A stretch of 64,000 nucleotides of DNA from Halolamina litorea (GCF_026616205.1 NZ_JANHGR010000001.1:1302001-1366000); one strand, 5' to 3'. Positions 25,234-34,839 are shown, counted from the stretch's first letter. Notes: generated by a model from the sequence alone, not told the origin. Made by a program: numbers and translations.

Positions 25234-26349
25234 ATGATTCGGGTAGTGGGAACCGTTTCGATCGCCGAGGACCGAGACGCGCTCTCCTTTTCGCCCGGCG
25301 AGCTCGCCGGCGCGTTAGGGGATTCGGTTACGGTCCTCCCCATCGTCGTCGCCGTCGGCGCGCTCACGGAGCTCTCGCTGGCGCGGATGCTGCTCGGCTT
25401 CGGCGCGTTTCAGGTCGTCTGGGGGCTCTGGTACGGCCTGCCGGTGTCCGTCGAGCCGATGAAGGCGCTCGCCGCGCTGACCATCGGCGGTGCGCTCGGC
25501 GCCGATGAACTGGTGATCGCTGGGCTGCTCGCCGGCGCCGTCCTCCTCGGGATCGGTACCACCGGCTCGCTCGGCCGGATCGCCGAGTACGTCGGCGAGC
25601 CAGTCACCCGCGGCGTGCAGTTGGCGGTGGCGCTGATCCTCCTCCGAACCGGGGTCGGACTCGGCGTCGGTGATCCCACGCTGGCGCTCCTCGGCGTCGT
25701 CGCCGCAGGCGCGACGGTCATCGCCGGCTACCGGCGGGCGAGCGCACTGGTCGTGCTCGGACTGGGGCTGGCACTCGCGCTGGCCGCCACCGGCGTCCCC
25801 GAACTGGCCCTCCCCTCGCTGACGCTGACCCTCCCTGCCCCCGCTGACTTCACTGCCGGCGCCGCGGAAGCGACTGCGGCGCAGTTGGCCATGACCGTCG
25901 GGAACGCGGCCGTGGCCACCGCACTCCTCCTCTCGCAGTACTACGACGCCGACGTGAGCCCGGACGAGTTGGCGACGAGCATGGGTGCGATGAATCTCGC
26001 GGCCGTCCCGCTCGGCGCGCTGCCGATGTGTCACGGCTCGGGCGGCGTCGCCGGCAAGTACGCCTTCGGCGCCCGGACCGCCGGCGCGAACGTGCTGCTG
26101 GGCGGCCTCTACGGCCTCGCGGCGCTCGGAACGGCCGCGGTGTCGGCGTTCCCGATGGCCGTCTTGGGGGTGGTGCTCGCGCTGGTGGCGGTCGAACTCG
26201 GTCGCTCGGCGTACGGCACCGACCACCTGCCGACGACGCTCGCCGTCGGCGCGCTCGGCCTGCTCACCAACGTCGGCGTGGCGTTCATCGTCGGCGTCGG
26301 CTGGTGGGTCGTTCGCGGTCAGTTCGGGCCGGCGTTCTCCCGTCGGTAG
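25234..26349 (+). CDS. MOT1-type molybdate/sulfate transporter
   Basis: The 371-residue membrane protein has about ten helices. The MOT1 signature is intact: LPMCHGSGGVAGKYAFGART near residue 265, and the N-terminal counterpart GLPVSVEPMKALAA near 73. MOT1 is a SulP-related high-affinity molybdate carrier, but sulfate or another oxyanion remains possible. The start is ATG at 25234, 20-odd bases after GATTGATAGC. No molybdenum-cofactor gene is adjacent. Confidence 0.85.
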   Translation: MIRVVGTVSIAEDRDALSFSPGELAGALGDSVTVLPIVVAVGALTELSLARMLLGFGAFQVVWGLWYGLPVSVEPMKALAALTIGGALGADELVIAGLLAGAVLLGIGTTGSLGRIAEYVGEPVTRGVQLAVALILLRTGVGLGVGDPTLALLGVVAAGATVIAGYRRASALVVLGLGLALALAATGVPELALPSLTLTLPAPADFTAGAAEATAAQLAMTVGNAAVATALLLSQYYDADVSPDELATSMGAMNLAAVPLGALPMCHGSGGVAGKYAFGARTAGANVLLGGLYGLAALGTAAVSAFPMAVLGVVLALVAVELGRSAYGTDHLPTTLAVGALGLLTNVGVAFIVGVGWWVVRGQFGPAFSRR

Positions 26350-26380
26350 TTTCAAACCGAACCGCAGAAATGTGGCCTGT

Positions 26381-27154
26381 ATGCCACATTCACGTCGACG
26401 GTTTCTGTCGACTGCCGCCAGCCTATCGATCGCCGGCATCGCCGGCTGTTCGAGCGCGACCGAGGGTCTCAGCGATGCAGCCGGGGCGGTAGGATCGCAG
26501 GGGATCGAGGAGCAGAAAGCCGTGATCGACCGCTTCATCGCGGGCGTCAACGAGAACGACGTCGACGCGGTGGACGCCGCGACGACGGGGTGGGCCGCCG
26601 GCGGGTTCACCGGGGAGAACATCGACGAGTACACGCTCGAGCGTGGCGATCTCAGTCGGACCAACAGTGAGGACGGACGCGCGACGCTCAAGGCCGACCT
26701 CACCATCACCCACGACGGGGAGTCCAGAACTGACCGCACGTCGTTCGTCGTGGTGGATCTGGTCGACGGCTGGGGGGTCGATCAGATACTTGTCAGCGGC
26801 GGGTTCGTCGTCGGCGGCACGACCCTTGCCCCCCCGATGGCATCCATCGCCTCGTCCTACGACCGGAACGCGACCAGCAACGAGGGGACGGGCGTGCTCA
26901 CCCTTACCCACGAGAGCGAGGGGACGCTTCCCACGAACGAGATGTCGGTCCACGGGACGATAACGGACCCCGACGGCGCGGGCCCCGACATCACGACCGA
27001 CGGCGCGGTGGTTCGGGACGCGACGGGCCGTTCCCGGTTCTCCTCGGGTGACACGCTGACCATCGGCGTCGAACACGAGTACGACGTCTCGGTCCATTAC
27101 ACCAAGGAGAACACCGGCGATACCGTGTTCCTCGGGGAGTTCAGCCACTCGTAA
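26381..27154 (+). CDS. Tat-exported lipoprotein, unknown function
   Basis: The 257-residue protein begins with a twin-arginine signal (SRRRFLSTAAS) ending in a lipobox IAGC, so it is exported folded and lipid-anchored. Residues 40-150 resemble an NTF2-like fold (VIDRFIAGVNENDVDAVDA). The C-terminal half (about 165-257; TGVLTLTHESEGTLPTNEMS) resembles the beta domain found at the end of haloarchaeal pilin-like proteins. Start ATG 26381 lies 27 bases after TTTCAAAC. The ligand or role is unknown. Confidence 0.75.
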   Translation: MPHSRRRFLSTAASLSIAGIAGCSSATEGLSDAAGAVGSQGIEEQKAVIDRFIAGVNENDVDAVDAATTGWAAGGFTGENIDEYTLERGDLSRTNSEDGRATLKADLTITHDGESRTDRTSFVVVDLVDGWGVDQILVSGGFVVGGTTLAPPMASIASSYDRNATSNEGTGVLTLTHESEGTLPTNEMSVHGTITDPDGAGPDITTDGAVVRDATGRSRFSSGDTLTIGVEHEYDVSVHYTKENTGDTVFLGEFSHS

Positions 27155-27234
27155 CGACACCGGCGTCCCCGGTAGCCGCCCGATTCAGTGCACCTGTCGG
27201 CGGTGGGGTCGACCGAAGGGGCTCGGTCCGCGGT

Positions 27235-28611
27235 TCAGTCGTCGTCGATGGTACCGGTCGGCTCCGGTCCGAGCGGCGGCTCCTCGGTCGCATCGAACAG
27301 CGGGCTCGCCTCGCCCGGCGCGACGGCGTTCAGGACCAGCGCCGAGAGCGCGGTCAGGATCACCGGCTGGGTGACGAACGTCTGCAGCGCCGAGGGCAGG
27401 CCGCTCGCGGCTTCGGGCCGGGTGGCGATCCCCAGCCCCAGTCCGATGGAGACGGCGATGACGACCATGTTCCGGCGGTTGAACTGCGCGTTCTGCTCAA
27501 TCAGGCGGACGCCGCTGGCGGCGACCATCCCGGCCATCAGCAGCACCGCGCCGCCGAACACCGCCGAGGGGATGGTGGTGACGAGCGCGCCGATCTTCGG
27601 GCTGAGGCCGAGAACCGCCAGCATGCCGCCGGCGATGGCGACGACGTAGCGGCTCAGTACGCCGGTGAAGTTGACGATGCCGACGTTCTGGGAGAACGAC
27701 GTGACCGGGAACGCGCCGAACGCCGCGCCGACCGAGGAGAGCAGGCCGTCAGTGAAGAGGCCGCCGCGGAACTCCTCGTTGCTGGGGTTGCGGCCCTCGG
27801 CGGCGGTGACGCCGGACATGTCGCCGACGGTCTCCATCGCCGAGACGAGGAAGAGAAAGGCGAAGGTGACGATCGCGACGGGGTCGAACTCGGGCGCGCC
27901 GAAGCGCGTCGGGTTCGGGAGCGCGATCCACGCGGCCGATCCGACAGCCGCGAAGTCGACGATCCCGAGGACGATGGCGACGGCGTAGCCCACGGCGATC
28001 CCCGCGAGCGTCGAGAGCAGGCGCGTGACACCCTCACCGTAGAGGTTCAGTCCGACCGAGACCCCGAGCACGAGCGCCGCGAGGCCGATGTTCTGCAGCG
28101 AGCCGTAGTCGGCGGCGCCGACGCCGCCGGCGGCGTAGTCCATCCCGACCGGGATCAGGTAGAGGCCGATGATGACGACGACCAGCCCGGTGACGAGCGG
28201 CGGGAAGAAGGGTTTGATGCGGTCGAACTGCCAGCCGATCAGCCCCTCGACGAGGAAGCCGGCGACGAGGACGGCGCCGAACACGGTCGCCAACCCCGAC
28301 TCGGCACCGATGGCCGTCGCCGCACCCACGAACGTGAAACTGGTGCCCATCACGATGGGGAGCTTCGAGCCGACCGGGCCGGCGCCGAGCGTCTGGACCA
28401 GCGTGGCTACCCCGGAGAACAGCAGGACCATCTGGACCAGGTACGCCGTGTCGGCGGCGGAGACCCCGGCCGCGTTGGCGACGATGTACGCCACCGCGGT
28501 GGCGGGGACCACCATCACTGCGACGTGCTGGATCCCTAGCAGCGCCGCCTTCAGCGGCGGGGGTCGCTCGTCGAGGCCGTACTCGATGTCGATTGCGCCG
28601 TCGTCGGGCAT
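27235..28611 (-). CDS. NCS2-family uracil/xanthine permease
   Basis: The 458-residue membrane protein has the 14-helix NCS2 fold. Family motifs include QHVAVMVVPATAVAYI near the start, the central SAMETVGDMSGVTAAEGR and the following SSVGAAFGAFPVTSFSQNVG. The motif SQNVG is shared by xanthine and uric-acid carriers, so purine import is at least as likely as uracil. It lies next to, and on the same strand as, a purine phosphoribosyltransferase that would trap the imported base. The TATA-like CGATTATGAG sits about 27 bases upstream. Confidence 0.9.
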   Translation of the reverse strand: MPDDGAIDIEYGLDERPPPLKAALLGIQHVAVMVVPATAVAYIVANAAGVSAADTAYLVQMVLLFSGVATLVQTLGAGPVGSKLPIVMGTSFTFVGAATAIGAESGLATVFGAVLVAGFLVEGLIGWQFDRIKPFFPPLVTGLVVVIIGLYLIPVGMDYAAGGVGAADYGSLQNIGLAALVLGVSVGLNLYGEGVTRLLSTLAGIAVGYAVAIVLGIVDFAAVGSAAWIALPNPTRFGAPEFDPVAIVTFAFLFLVSAMETVGDMSGVTAAEGRNPSNEEFRGGLFTDGLLSSVGAAFGAFPVTSFSQNVGIVNFTGVLSRYVVAIAGGMLAVLGLSPKIGALVTTIPSAVFGGAVLLMAGMVAASGVRLIEQNAQFNRRNMVVIAVSIGLGLGIATRPEAASGLPSALQTFVTQPVILTALSALVLNAVAPGEASPLFDATEEPPLGPEPTGTIDDD

Positions 28612-28704
28612 CTGTGATCCGGACGAACGACGCGGGGCTCATAATCGTTCCGCATCGGTGCTCATCTCCTCCCGACTATCGGCCGGGAATATCCACGAAC
28701 GTGC

Positions 28705-29253
28705 TTAGTCGTGGATCGTCACGCCGCCGTCGTCGACCGTGATGTCGAGGAGGCTGGTCGCCTCGTGGTCGGTGCCGTCGAGCGCGGAGTCGCCGACCTT
28801 CCGCAGCGCGACGACGATGTCGGTGATCTCGGCGCCGATGTCGTCGAGGGCGTCACAGATGGCCGCGAGCGTACCGCCCGTCGAGAGCAGGTCGTCGACG
28901 ATGAGCACGCGGTCGCCCTCCTCGATGTCGTTGATGTACATCTCGGACTCGGAGTAGCCGGTCTGCTGGTGGAGCGCGACCTCGCCGTCGAGGCCGTAGG
29001 CGCGCTTGCGGATCACCACGAGCGGGATGTCCGTCTGGAGCGACACCGCCGTGGCGATGTGGATGCCCATCGCTTCGGGGGCGACGATCTTGTCCACGTC
29101 GAGGTCGGCGGCCCGGGTGACGCCGACGGTGACCTCTCTGAGCAGTTGGGGATCGAGCGAGGGGACGCCGTTGGAGATGGGATGAACGAGGTAGTCGTAC
29201 CCGTCCTTGTCGATGATCGGCGCGTCGTGGAGCGACTCGCGGAGGCGTTCCAT
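28705..29253 (-). CDS. hpt: Purine phosphoribosyltransferase (archaeal Hpt/HGPRT-like)
   Basis: The 182-residue enzyme transfers phosphoribose from PRPP to a purine base (probably hypoxanthine or guanine) for salvage. The PRPP loop is [13 protein letters not shown] near residue 115, preceded by VIRKRAYGL with the pyrophosphate-binding residues. The start is ATG 29251-29253, with CTTTTGGG about 27 bases upstream. It has its own promoter although it lies behind the permease in neither direction of an operon: it is upstream of it on the same strand. Together they form a base-uptake and salvage unit. Confidence 0.88.
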   Translation of the reverse strand: MERLRESLHDAPIIDKDGYDYLVHPISNGVPSLDPQLLREVTVGVTRAADLDVDKIVAPEAMGIHIATAVSLQTDIPLVVIRKRAYGLDGEVALHQQTGYSESEMYINDIEEGDRVLIVDDLLSTGGTLAAICDALDDIGAEITDIVVALRKVGDSALDGTDHEATSLLDITVDDGGVTIHD

Positions 29254-29353
29254 GCCGTCGGTATCCGCGACGCTCCCAAAAGCGGTTCGCTCCCGACTCG
29301 ACGCTCGGCCGGCGCCGAAAGCCGCATGGGCGTCGACACCCAACCGGGTGGTA

Positions 29354-29680
29354 ATGGTCGCGGAGATCTCCCCCGAGGAACTGCAGGATCGACTCGATGA
29401 CGACGACGCCCCCCAACTGATCGACATCCGCCCGCCGTCGGCGTTCGCGCGGGGCCACCTCCCCGGCTCACAGAACGTCCCGATGGCCGAACTCACCGGC
29501 CGCGTCGGCGACATCGAGTTCGGCGACGAGGTCGTCGTCGCCTGCCAGATCGGCCAGTCCTCGAAGCAGGCCGTGAAGCTGCTGACGAGCTACGAGGGCA
29601 CTGGCGACGCCGACCTCCGGAGCCTCGAGGGCGGCCTCGAAGCGTGGGAGGGCGAGGTCGAGACCGGCCGCTCGAACTGA
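29354..29680 (+). CDS. Single-domain rhodanese
   Basis: The 108-residue sulfurtransferase has the CDC25/GlpE fold: [20 protein letters not shown] (about 24-43) and the active loop [10 protein letters not shown] with the persulfide-forming Cys near 65. It ends one base before the start of the desampylase-like gene. A sulfur carrier next to a SAMP protease suggests a link to thiocarboxylated ubiquitin-like proteins, which serve both in protein modification and sulfur transfer in haloarchaea. Confidence 0.88.
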   Translation: MVAEISPEELQDRLDDDDAPQLIDIRPPSAFARGHLPGSQNVPMAELTGRVGDIEFGDEVVVACQIGQSSKQAVKLLTSYEGTGDADLRSLEGGLEAWEGEVETGRSN

Positions 29681-29681
29681 C

Positions 29682-30104
29682 GTGCTCTCGATCCCTCGCG
29701 CGGCCTACGGCGCAGTCCTCGCCCACGCCGACGCCGGCGGTGAGAACGAGGTCTGTGGGATCCTGGCGGGGGAACGGACCGGCGACGGCGGCGAGGACGC
29801 CCGGGTTGAGACGGTCCACCGCGCGACGAACGTCGCCGAGACCCCCGAAACGCGCTACCTGATCGATCCCGAGCAACAGCTTCAGCTCATCGAGGAGATC
29901 GAGGCCGCGGGTCGGGAGGTGATCGGCTTCTACCACAGCCACCCCCGGGGTCCGCCTGCCCCCAGCGAGACCGACGCCGAGCGGGCGACGTGGCCGGGCT
30001 ACAGCTACGCGATCTGTGTGCCCGGCGAGCACCCCTACCTCGGTTCGTGGCGCTGGACGGGAGAAACGTTCGAGCGCGAGGCGGTCGCGCTCCGGCCGGA
30101 CTGA
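29682..30104 (+). CDS. Desampylase-like JAMM metalloprotease (HvJAMM1 type)
   Basis: The 140-residue protein has a full JAMM/MPN+ site: Glu in NEVCGILAGE (about 25), then HSHPRGPPAPSETD (His-x-His-x7-Ser-x2-Asp, about 87-100). Size and sequence match Haloferax HvJAMM1, which removes SAMP conjugates from target proteins and processes SAMP precursors. The start is GTG one base after the rhodanese stop. The gene pair therefore combines sulfur transfer with SAMP recycling. Confidence 0.88.
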   Translation: MLSIPRAAYGAVLAHADAGGENEVCGILAGERTGDGGEDARVETVHRATNVAETPETRYLIDPEQQLQLIEEIEAAGREVIGFYHSHPRGPPAPSETDAERATWPGYSYAICVPGEHPYLGSWRWTGETFEREAVALRPD

Positions 30105-30485
30105 CTAGTACTCGTACAGCGAGACGACGAACGGCAGTTTGTTGTACATCCACACCGCCAGCGGGATGCCGACGATGCTCACCGTGAAGGCGTAGGCGAC
30201 GCTCATCCAGATCCCGCTGGCCCACCAGCCGACGAACAGGAACCACACCGCACGCACGAGCAGGCCGTAGCGCTGCTCCTCGGGGCGACCCTCGACGTCG
30301 ACGAAGTCCCGCTCCTTCAGCGAGAGCACCTTCGGCGTCGCGTTGATCATCTTGATCCCGAGCGGGAGGCCGATGATGGTGACGTTCAGGAACCACGCGA
30401 TGCCCAGCCAGATTCCGGTCGCCCACCAGCCGATCAGGAGGAACCACGCGGTACGGACCGCGAGTGAAGGGCCGTCGTCGCTCAT
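30105..30485 (-). CDS. Tandem YccF-domain membrane protein
   Basis: The 126-residue inner-membrane protein contains two YccF repeats. Each has the pattern W(F)LFxGWWxxGIWxxxA followed by a hydrophobic segment and GLPLGIKMI or GIPLAVWMY (about 10-48 and 80-118). Four hydrophobic stretches are evident. The function of YccF proteins is unknown. A TATA-like GGCTAACC is about 27 bases upstream of the ATG. Confidence 0.8.
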   Translation of the reverse strand: MSDDGPSLAVRTAWFLLIGWWATGIWLGIAWFLNVTIIGLPLGIKMINATPKVLSLKERDFVDVEGRPEEQRYGLLVRAVWFLFVGWWASGIWMSVAYAFTVSIVGIPLAVWMYNKLPFVVSLYEY

Positions 30486-30563
30486 GGCCGAAAATGGGGG
30501 CCGGACGTGGTTAGCCCTGTCGCCGACCGGTCATCCGCCGCGGCTGCCAGCGTGCCGCGCCGA

Positions 30564-32195
30564 TCACTCCGTCAGGTAGTCACTCGCCTGTGGCTCTGCG
30601 GGATCGGTCGGAACCTCGACCAGCCGCGGCTCGTCGGCGTCGACGGCCGCCGAGACCGCGTCACGGACCGCCTCGGGCGTCTCCGCGCGGGCCGCGCTCA
30701 CACCCATCGACTCGGCGAGCGCGACGAAGTCGATGGGCGAGTCACCCCACGCGTAGGAGCCCGCTGGCAGCCCGTGGTCGCGCTCGGCGCCGTCGCTGAT
30801 GATCGCGTAGTCCTCGTTCCGGAAGACGACCGTCGTCACCGGGAGGTCCTCTGCGGCGGCGGTGTGGAGTTCGTGGACCGCCATCATCAGCCCGCCGTCG
30901 CCGGCCAGCGCGACCACGTCGGCGTCCGGGTTCGCCGCCTGAGCACCCAGCGCGGACGGGAGCCCGCTGCCCATCGTCGCCCACGATCCGGGATTGACGT
31001 ACGAGCGTGGCCCCATCGCGGGGAACGTCGCCAGCGCCCAGATCCGGAAGCCGCCGGCGTCGGCGGCGACGATGGCGTCGTCCGGGACCGCCTCCCGAAC
31101 GGCCCGCAGCGCGCCGGGCGAGGTCAGCGGCGTTTCGCCGTCGGCGAGTTCGTCGACGCGCCGCGAGACGGACTCCCGGAGCCGGCTCGCGACCGCCTCG
31201 GCCTCGTGGTCCGAGACCGGGAGTTTCCCGTTCAGCGCCGCGATGGTCGGCTTGGCGTCGGCGACGATGCCGACGGTCGGCTCGTAGTTCGTCCCGAGGT
31301 CGTCGGGCGAGAGCGTGACGTGGATCAACTCCCCCGGGAGTTCGAGGGTGCGCCCGCGAGTGACCAGTTCGTCGAAGTCCGTCCCGACCGCGAGCACTGC
31401 GTCTGCATCGGCGATGTACTGGTGGATCTCCGGCGTCGTCGCGCCACAGAGCACGCCCGCCGAGAGCGGGTGGGTTTCCGGAATCACGCCTTTGCCCTTG
31501 TACGTCGTGAGCACGGGGGCGTCGTAGCGCTCGGCGAAGGTTCGGAGCTCCTCGCTCGCCTCGGCGCTCCGGACGCCGCCGCCGGCGATAACGACTGGCG
31601 CGTCGGCGCCCGCGAGGATGCCGCCGGCGTCGGCGACGGCGTCGGCCGGCGGCCGGGAGAGTTCGCCGGCGTCGATCTCGCCGACGCCGCCGTTCGGCGT
31701 CGAGCCGGGGAGGTAGGACTTGGGGATGCCCAGCCGGACCGGCCCCTTCGGCGCCGTCGTCGCCGTCTCGACGGCGCGTTCGACCTCCGCGAGCACGCCG
31801 TCGGGGTTCTTGACCACGCGGTTCTCCTTGGTGACGGTGTCGTAGGTCTCCGGCGGCGTCTCGTGAATGCCGTCGCGGCCCCGGACCTCCGGGTCGGTTT
31901 CGACGGCGATGTGGACCAGCGGCGTGTTGTCGTTGTACGCGTTCTTCAGCCCGTTCATCGCGTTCATGTCGCCGGGGCCTGGGACGACGACGGTGGCAGC
32001 GGGTCGGCCGGAGGTCTCGGCGTAGCCCCACGCTTGCTGGGAGACGGCCGTCTCGTGACGGGCCATCACGAACCGCACGTCGTCGCGGCCGTCGATGGCC
32101 TCGTTCAGCGGGAGTGTCTGCTTTCCGGGGATTCCGAACACGGTGTCGATGCCGGCCTCGACGAGTCGGTCGATGACGGACGCAGCGAGGGTCAT
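30564..32195 (-). CDS. Thiamine-pyrophosphate enzyme (acetolactate synthase/benzoylformate decarboxylase-like)
   Basis: The 543-residue protein has the three-domain POX fold. The catalytic Glu is in ARHETAVSQ near residue 48, the central FAD-like domain spans about 190-330, and the TPP/Mg motif GDGGLMMAVHELHT with Asn in FRNEDY lies near 430-455. No regulatory subunit gene is adjacent, so it is probably not the biosynthetic acetolactate synthase. A decarboxylase or carboligase of unknown substrate is more likely. The TATA-like AGTTTTCCC lies about 27 bases before the ATG. Confidence 0.85.
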   Translation of the reverse strand: MTLAASVIDRLVEAGIDTVFGIPGKQTLPLNEAIDGRDDVRFVMARHETAVSQQAWGYAETSGRPAATVVVPGPGDMNAMNGLKNAYNDNTPLVHIAVETDPEVRGRDGIHETPPETYDTVTKENRVVKNPDGVLAEVERAVETATTAPKGPVRLGIPKSYLPGSTPNGGVGEIDAGELSRPPADAVADAGGILAGADAPVVIAGGGVRSAEASEELRTFAERYDAPVLTTYKGKGVIPETHPLSAGVLCGATTPEIHQYIADADAVLAVGTDFDELVTRGRTLELPGELIHVTLSPDDLGTNYEPTVGIVADAKPTIAALNGKLPVSDHEAEAVASRLRESVSRRVDELADGETPLTSPGALRAVREAVPDDAIVAADAGGFRIWALATFPAMGPRSYVNPGSWATMGSGLPSALGAQAANPDADVVALAGDGGLMMAVHELHTAAAEDLPVTTVVFRNEDYAIISDGAERDHGLPAGSYAWGDSPIDFVALAESMGVSAARAETPEAVRDAVSAAVDADEPRLVEVPTDPAEPQASDYLTE

Positions 32196-32316
32196 GCTCG
32201 GACGTGGGGGCCGGCGACGGGAAAACTGTATCTCACTCCGCGTGGCCGGTCACCGACGGGCGACCGGCGTCTCCGGGAGGAAAAGCGGTTTGGGCGCGCC
32301 CCACCCACCGTTGGGC

Positions 32317-32679
32317 GTGAAAGACCAGTCGATGCGGCTGGAGGTCATGTTCGCGTTCGCCCGCGACGACGACAACCCACTCGCAGAGAGCGAGGAGACG
32401 CCGCTCCGGGAGGCGGACGTTCGCTTCGTCGATGAACTGCTGGAGGAACACGGCTTCGCGCCGGACGACTCCAAACTCGACGACCAGATCATCCAGTGCA
32501 AACACATCCCCGACGCGGAGGCCGTCGACGCGGTTGTCGACGGCATCACGGAGCGCTACGGGGAGTCGAACGTCGAGCGAACGGTGTACAGCGGCGGGGA
32601 GTTCGGCGTCTCGCCGGACGTGGCGGTGACGGGCATCGCCATCGAGTCGCTCCCTGAAACCCTGCGAAGGGAACGCTAA
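32317..32679 (+). CDS. Small haloarchaeal protein, unknown function (120 aa)
   Basis: This is an acidic soluble protein. GTG at 32317 and ATG at 32332 are both in frame; GTG has a weak AT-containing box (GCGGTTTGG) about 27 bases upstream and is preferred slightly. The sequence has a strand (MRLEVMFAFARDD), a helix (VRFVDELLEEHGF) and a C-terminal beta region (NVERTVYSGGEFGVS), giving a possible ferredoxin-like fold. No motif is recognised. It is convergent with the aldo/keto reductase gene. Confidence 0.6.
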   Translation: MKDQSMRLEVMFAFARDDDNPLAESEETPLREADVRFVDELLEEHGFAPDDSKLDDQIIQCKHIPDAEAVDAVVDGITERYGESNVERTVYSGGEFGVSPDVAVTGIAIESLPETLRRER

Positions 32680-32685
32680 CGGCGC

Positions 32686-33486
32686 TTACTGGTTCCAGGC
32701 GGCCGCGTCGGGGTCGATCAGCCGCTCTTCGTCCTCGATTCCGTCGATAGTGGCCACGTCCTCGTCGGTGAGTTCCAACGCCGTCGCCTCGTAGTTCGCA
32801 CGGATGTGCTCGGGGTCGGTCGACTGCGGGATCGGGACGACACCCTTCTCCATCGCCCACGCGAGACAGACCGCGGCTACGCTCGTGTCGTGGCGGTCGG
32901 CGACTGTCTGCAGTTCGGGCGTGTCGAAGATCTCGCCCTGCCCCAGCGGACAGTAGCCGACGAGCGTGTGGCCGTGGTCGTCGGCGTAGGCCCTGAGTTC
33001 GTCCTGCGGGAACAGCGGGTGACACTCGACCTGGTGAGCGGTGATGTCGGCGTCGAGGATCTCGCGGGCCTCGTCGAGCAGTTCGGGCGTGAAGTTCGAG
33101 ACGCCGACGCTGCGGGCGACGCCCGCCTCGTGGAGTTCGTCGAGCGCGCGGAGGCTCTCCTCGGGGTCGTAGGCGCCGGTCGGCCAGTGGACGTACAGCA
33201 GGTCGACGGCGTCGACGTCGAGTCGCTTCAGACTCTCCTCGCTCGTCCGCTTGGCGTCCTCGTAGCCGAGGTTGTCCGGGAGAATCTTGCTCGCGAGCAC
33301 GACATCGTCCCGATCGACGTCCGCGAGGCGCATCCCCGCGCCGACGGCGGGCTCGTTGTCGTACATCTGTGCGGTGTCGAGGAATCGGTAGCCGGCGTCG
33401 AGGGCCGTGCGGACGCTCTCGACGCAGTCGTCGCCTGTCGCGCCGGAGGTACCGAAGCCGATGTCGGGGAGGTCGATGTCGCTCAT
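32686..33486 (-). CDS. Aldo/keto reductase
   Basis: The 266-residue TIM-barrel NADPH oxidoreductase has Asp/Tyr in FLDTAQMYDNE (about 34-44), Lys in VVLASKIL and His in LLYVHWP, together forming the AKR tetrad. The late loop IPQSTDPEHI marks the NADP site (usually IPKS). It is about half-identical by eye to the second AKR at 51.7 kb. It would reduce aldehydes or ketones; the substrate is not predictable. A CTTTAGGC box sits about 27 bases upstream. Confidence 0.9.
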   Translation of the reverse strand: MSDIDLPDIGFGTSGATGDDCVESVRTALDAGYRFLDTAQMYDNEPAVGAGMRLADVDRDDVVLASKILPDNLGYEDAKRTSEESLKRLDVDAVDLLYVHWPTGAYDPEESLRALDELHEAGVARSVGVSNFTPELLDEAREILDADITAHQVECHPLFPQDELRAYADDHGHTLVGYCPLGQGEIFDTPELQTVADRHDTSVAAVCLAWAMEKGVVPIPQSTDPEHIRANYEATALELTDEDVATIDGIEDEERLIDPDAAAWNQ

Positions 33487-33540
33487 GGCTGTAGCTTGGC
33501 TGTCGTGGAGCGAGCCTAAAGAACTCCGCTTCCCGGCGAC

Positions 33541-34839
33541 TTACTCCAGTGCGCTCGCCGCGCGCACGATGGTCGCCTCGTCGAACTTCGCGCCGATGAA
33601 CTGCATCCCGACCGGGAGGCCGTCGGCCTCGCCGGCGGGCACCGAGATGGCGGGGAGGTCAGCCAAATTGACCGGGACGGTGTTGGCGTCGGCGAGATAC
33701 ATCGTCCGGGGATCCGCCAGTCCCTCGCCGAGTTCGAACGGCGGCACGGGCATCGTCGGCGAGGCGAGCACGTCGGCTTCCTCGAGCGACTCGTCGAAGT
33801 CCTGCTTGATCCACGCCCGGGCGTCCTGTGCCTTGGCGTAGTACTTGTCGTGGTAGCCCGCCGAGAGCGCGAACGTCCCCAGCAGGATGCGGCGCTTGAC
33901 CTCGGGGCCGAACCCTTCCTCGCGGGCGGTCGCGAACGCCTCGTTCCAGTTGCCGGCCTCCGAGAGGTCGTCGTAGTCACCCGCCTCGACGGCGTTCAGG
34001 CCGTATCGGGTGCCGTCGAAGCGCGCGAGGTTCGAGGAGGCCTCGGACATCGCGATCACGTAGTAGGCGGCGACAGCCTTCTCCACCGAGGGCATCGAGA
34101 CCTCGACGTACTCGGCGCCCTGCTCCTCCAAGTCCTCGATGGCCGCCCAGAACGTCTCGACGACGCCCTCGTCGGCGCCGTCGAGCAGTTCGACGGGGAC
34201 GCCGATGGTCATCCCCTCCACGTCGCCGTCGGCGGCCGCGGCGTAGTTCGAGTCCTCCCCCTCCTCGACGGTGGTAGCGTCGCGCTCGTCGGCGCCGGCG
34301 ATCACGTCGAGCAAGCCCGCGGCCTCCTCGACGGTCGGCGCGATCGGGCCGATCTGTTCGAGGGAGTTCGCGTAGGCGACGAGGCCGTAGCGGCTCACCA
34401 GCCCGTAGGTCGGCTTGATGCCGACGACGCCACAGAACGCGGCCGGCGCACGGACCGAACCGCCGGTGTCGCTACCGAGCGCGAGGTCGGCCTCGCCAGC
34501 GGCGACGGCGGCCGCGGAGCCACCGGAGGAGCCACCGGGAACGCGGTCGGTGTCGACCGGGTTCAGGGTCGCGCCGAAGTGGGAGGTCTCGGTGGTCGAG
34601 CCCATCCCGAACTCGTCCATGTTGGCCTTGCCGTTGATCGTCGCGCCGGCGTCCTTGAGGTGCTCGACGACCGTGGCGTCGTAGGGCGGGACGTAGCCCT
34701 CGAGCATCTTCGAGCCACAGGTGGTTTCGACGCCCTTCGTCGAGATGTTGTCCTTCACGGCGACGGTCTTGCCCGCGAGCGGGCCGTCGTCGTCGCCCTC
34801 GATCGTCTCCCGGGTGATGTAGGCGTTCAACTCCGACAT
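33541..34839 (-). CDS. gatA: Glu-tRNA(Gln)/Asp-tRNA(Asn) amidotransferase subunit A
   Basis: The 432-residue amidase-signature enzyme supplies ammonia from glutamine to the amidotransferase. The Ser-cisSer-Lys triad is visible: VAVKDN (Lys, about 26), GSSGGSAAA and GSDTGGSVRAPA (about 100-130). It is slightly short for GatA, as archaeal versions are. The ATG overlaps the gatC stop codon by one base. gatB is not in the window. In archaea GatCAB serves mainly Asn-tRNA, since Gln-tRNA is made by GatDE. Confidence 0.95.
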   Translation of the reverse strand: MSELNAYITRETIEGDDDGPLAGKTVAVKDNISTKGVETTCGSKMLEGYVPPYDATVVEHLKDAGATINGKANMDEFGMGSTTETSHFGATLNPVDTDRVPGGSSGGSAAAVAAGEADLALGSDTGGSVRAPAAFCGVVGIKPTYGLVSRYGLVAYANSLEQIGPIAPTVEEAAGLLDVIAGADERDATTVEEGEDSNYAAAADGDVEGMTIGVPVELLDGADEGVVETFWAAIEDLEEQGAEYVEVSMPSVEKAVAAYYVIAMSEASSNLARFDGTRYGLNAVEAGDYDDLSEAGNWNEAFATAREEGFGPEVKRRILLGTFALSAGYHDKYYAKAQDARAWIKQDFDESLEEADVLASPTMPVPPFELGEGLADPRTMYLADANTVPVNLADLPAISVPAGEADGLPVGMQFIGAKFDEATIVRAASALE

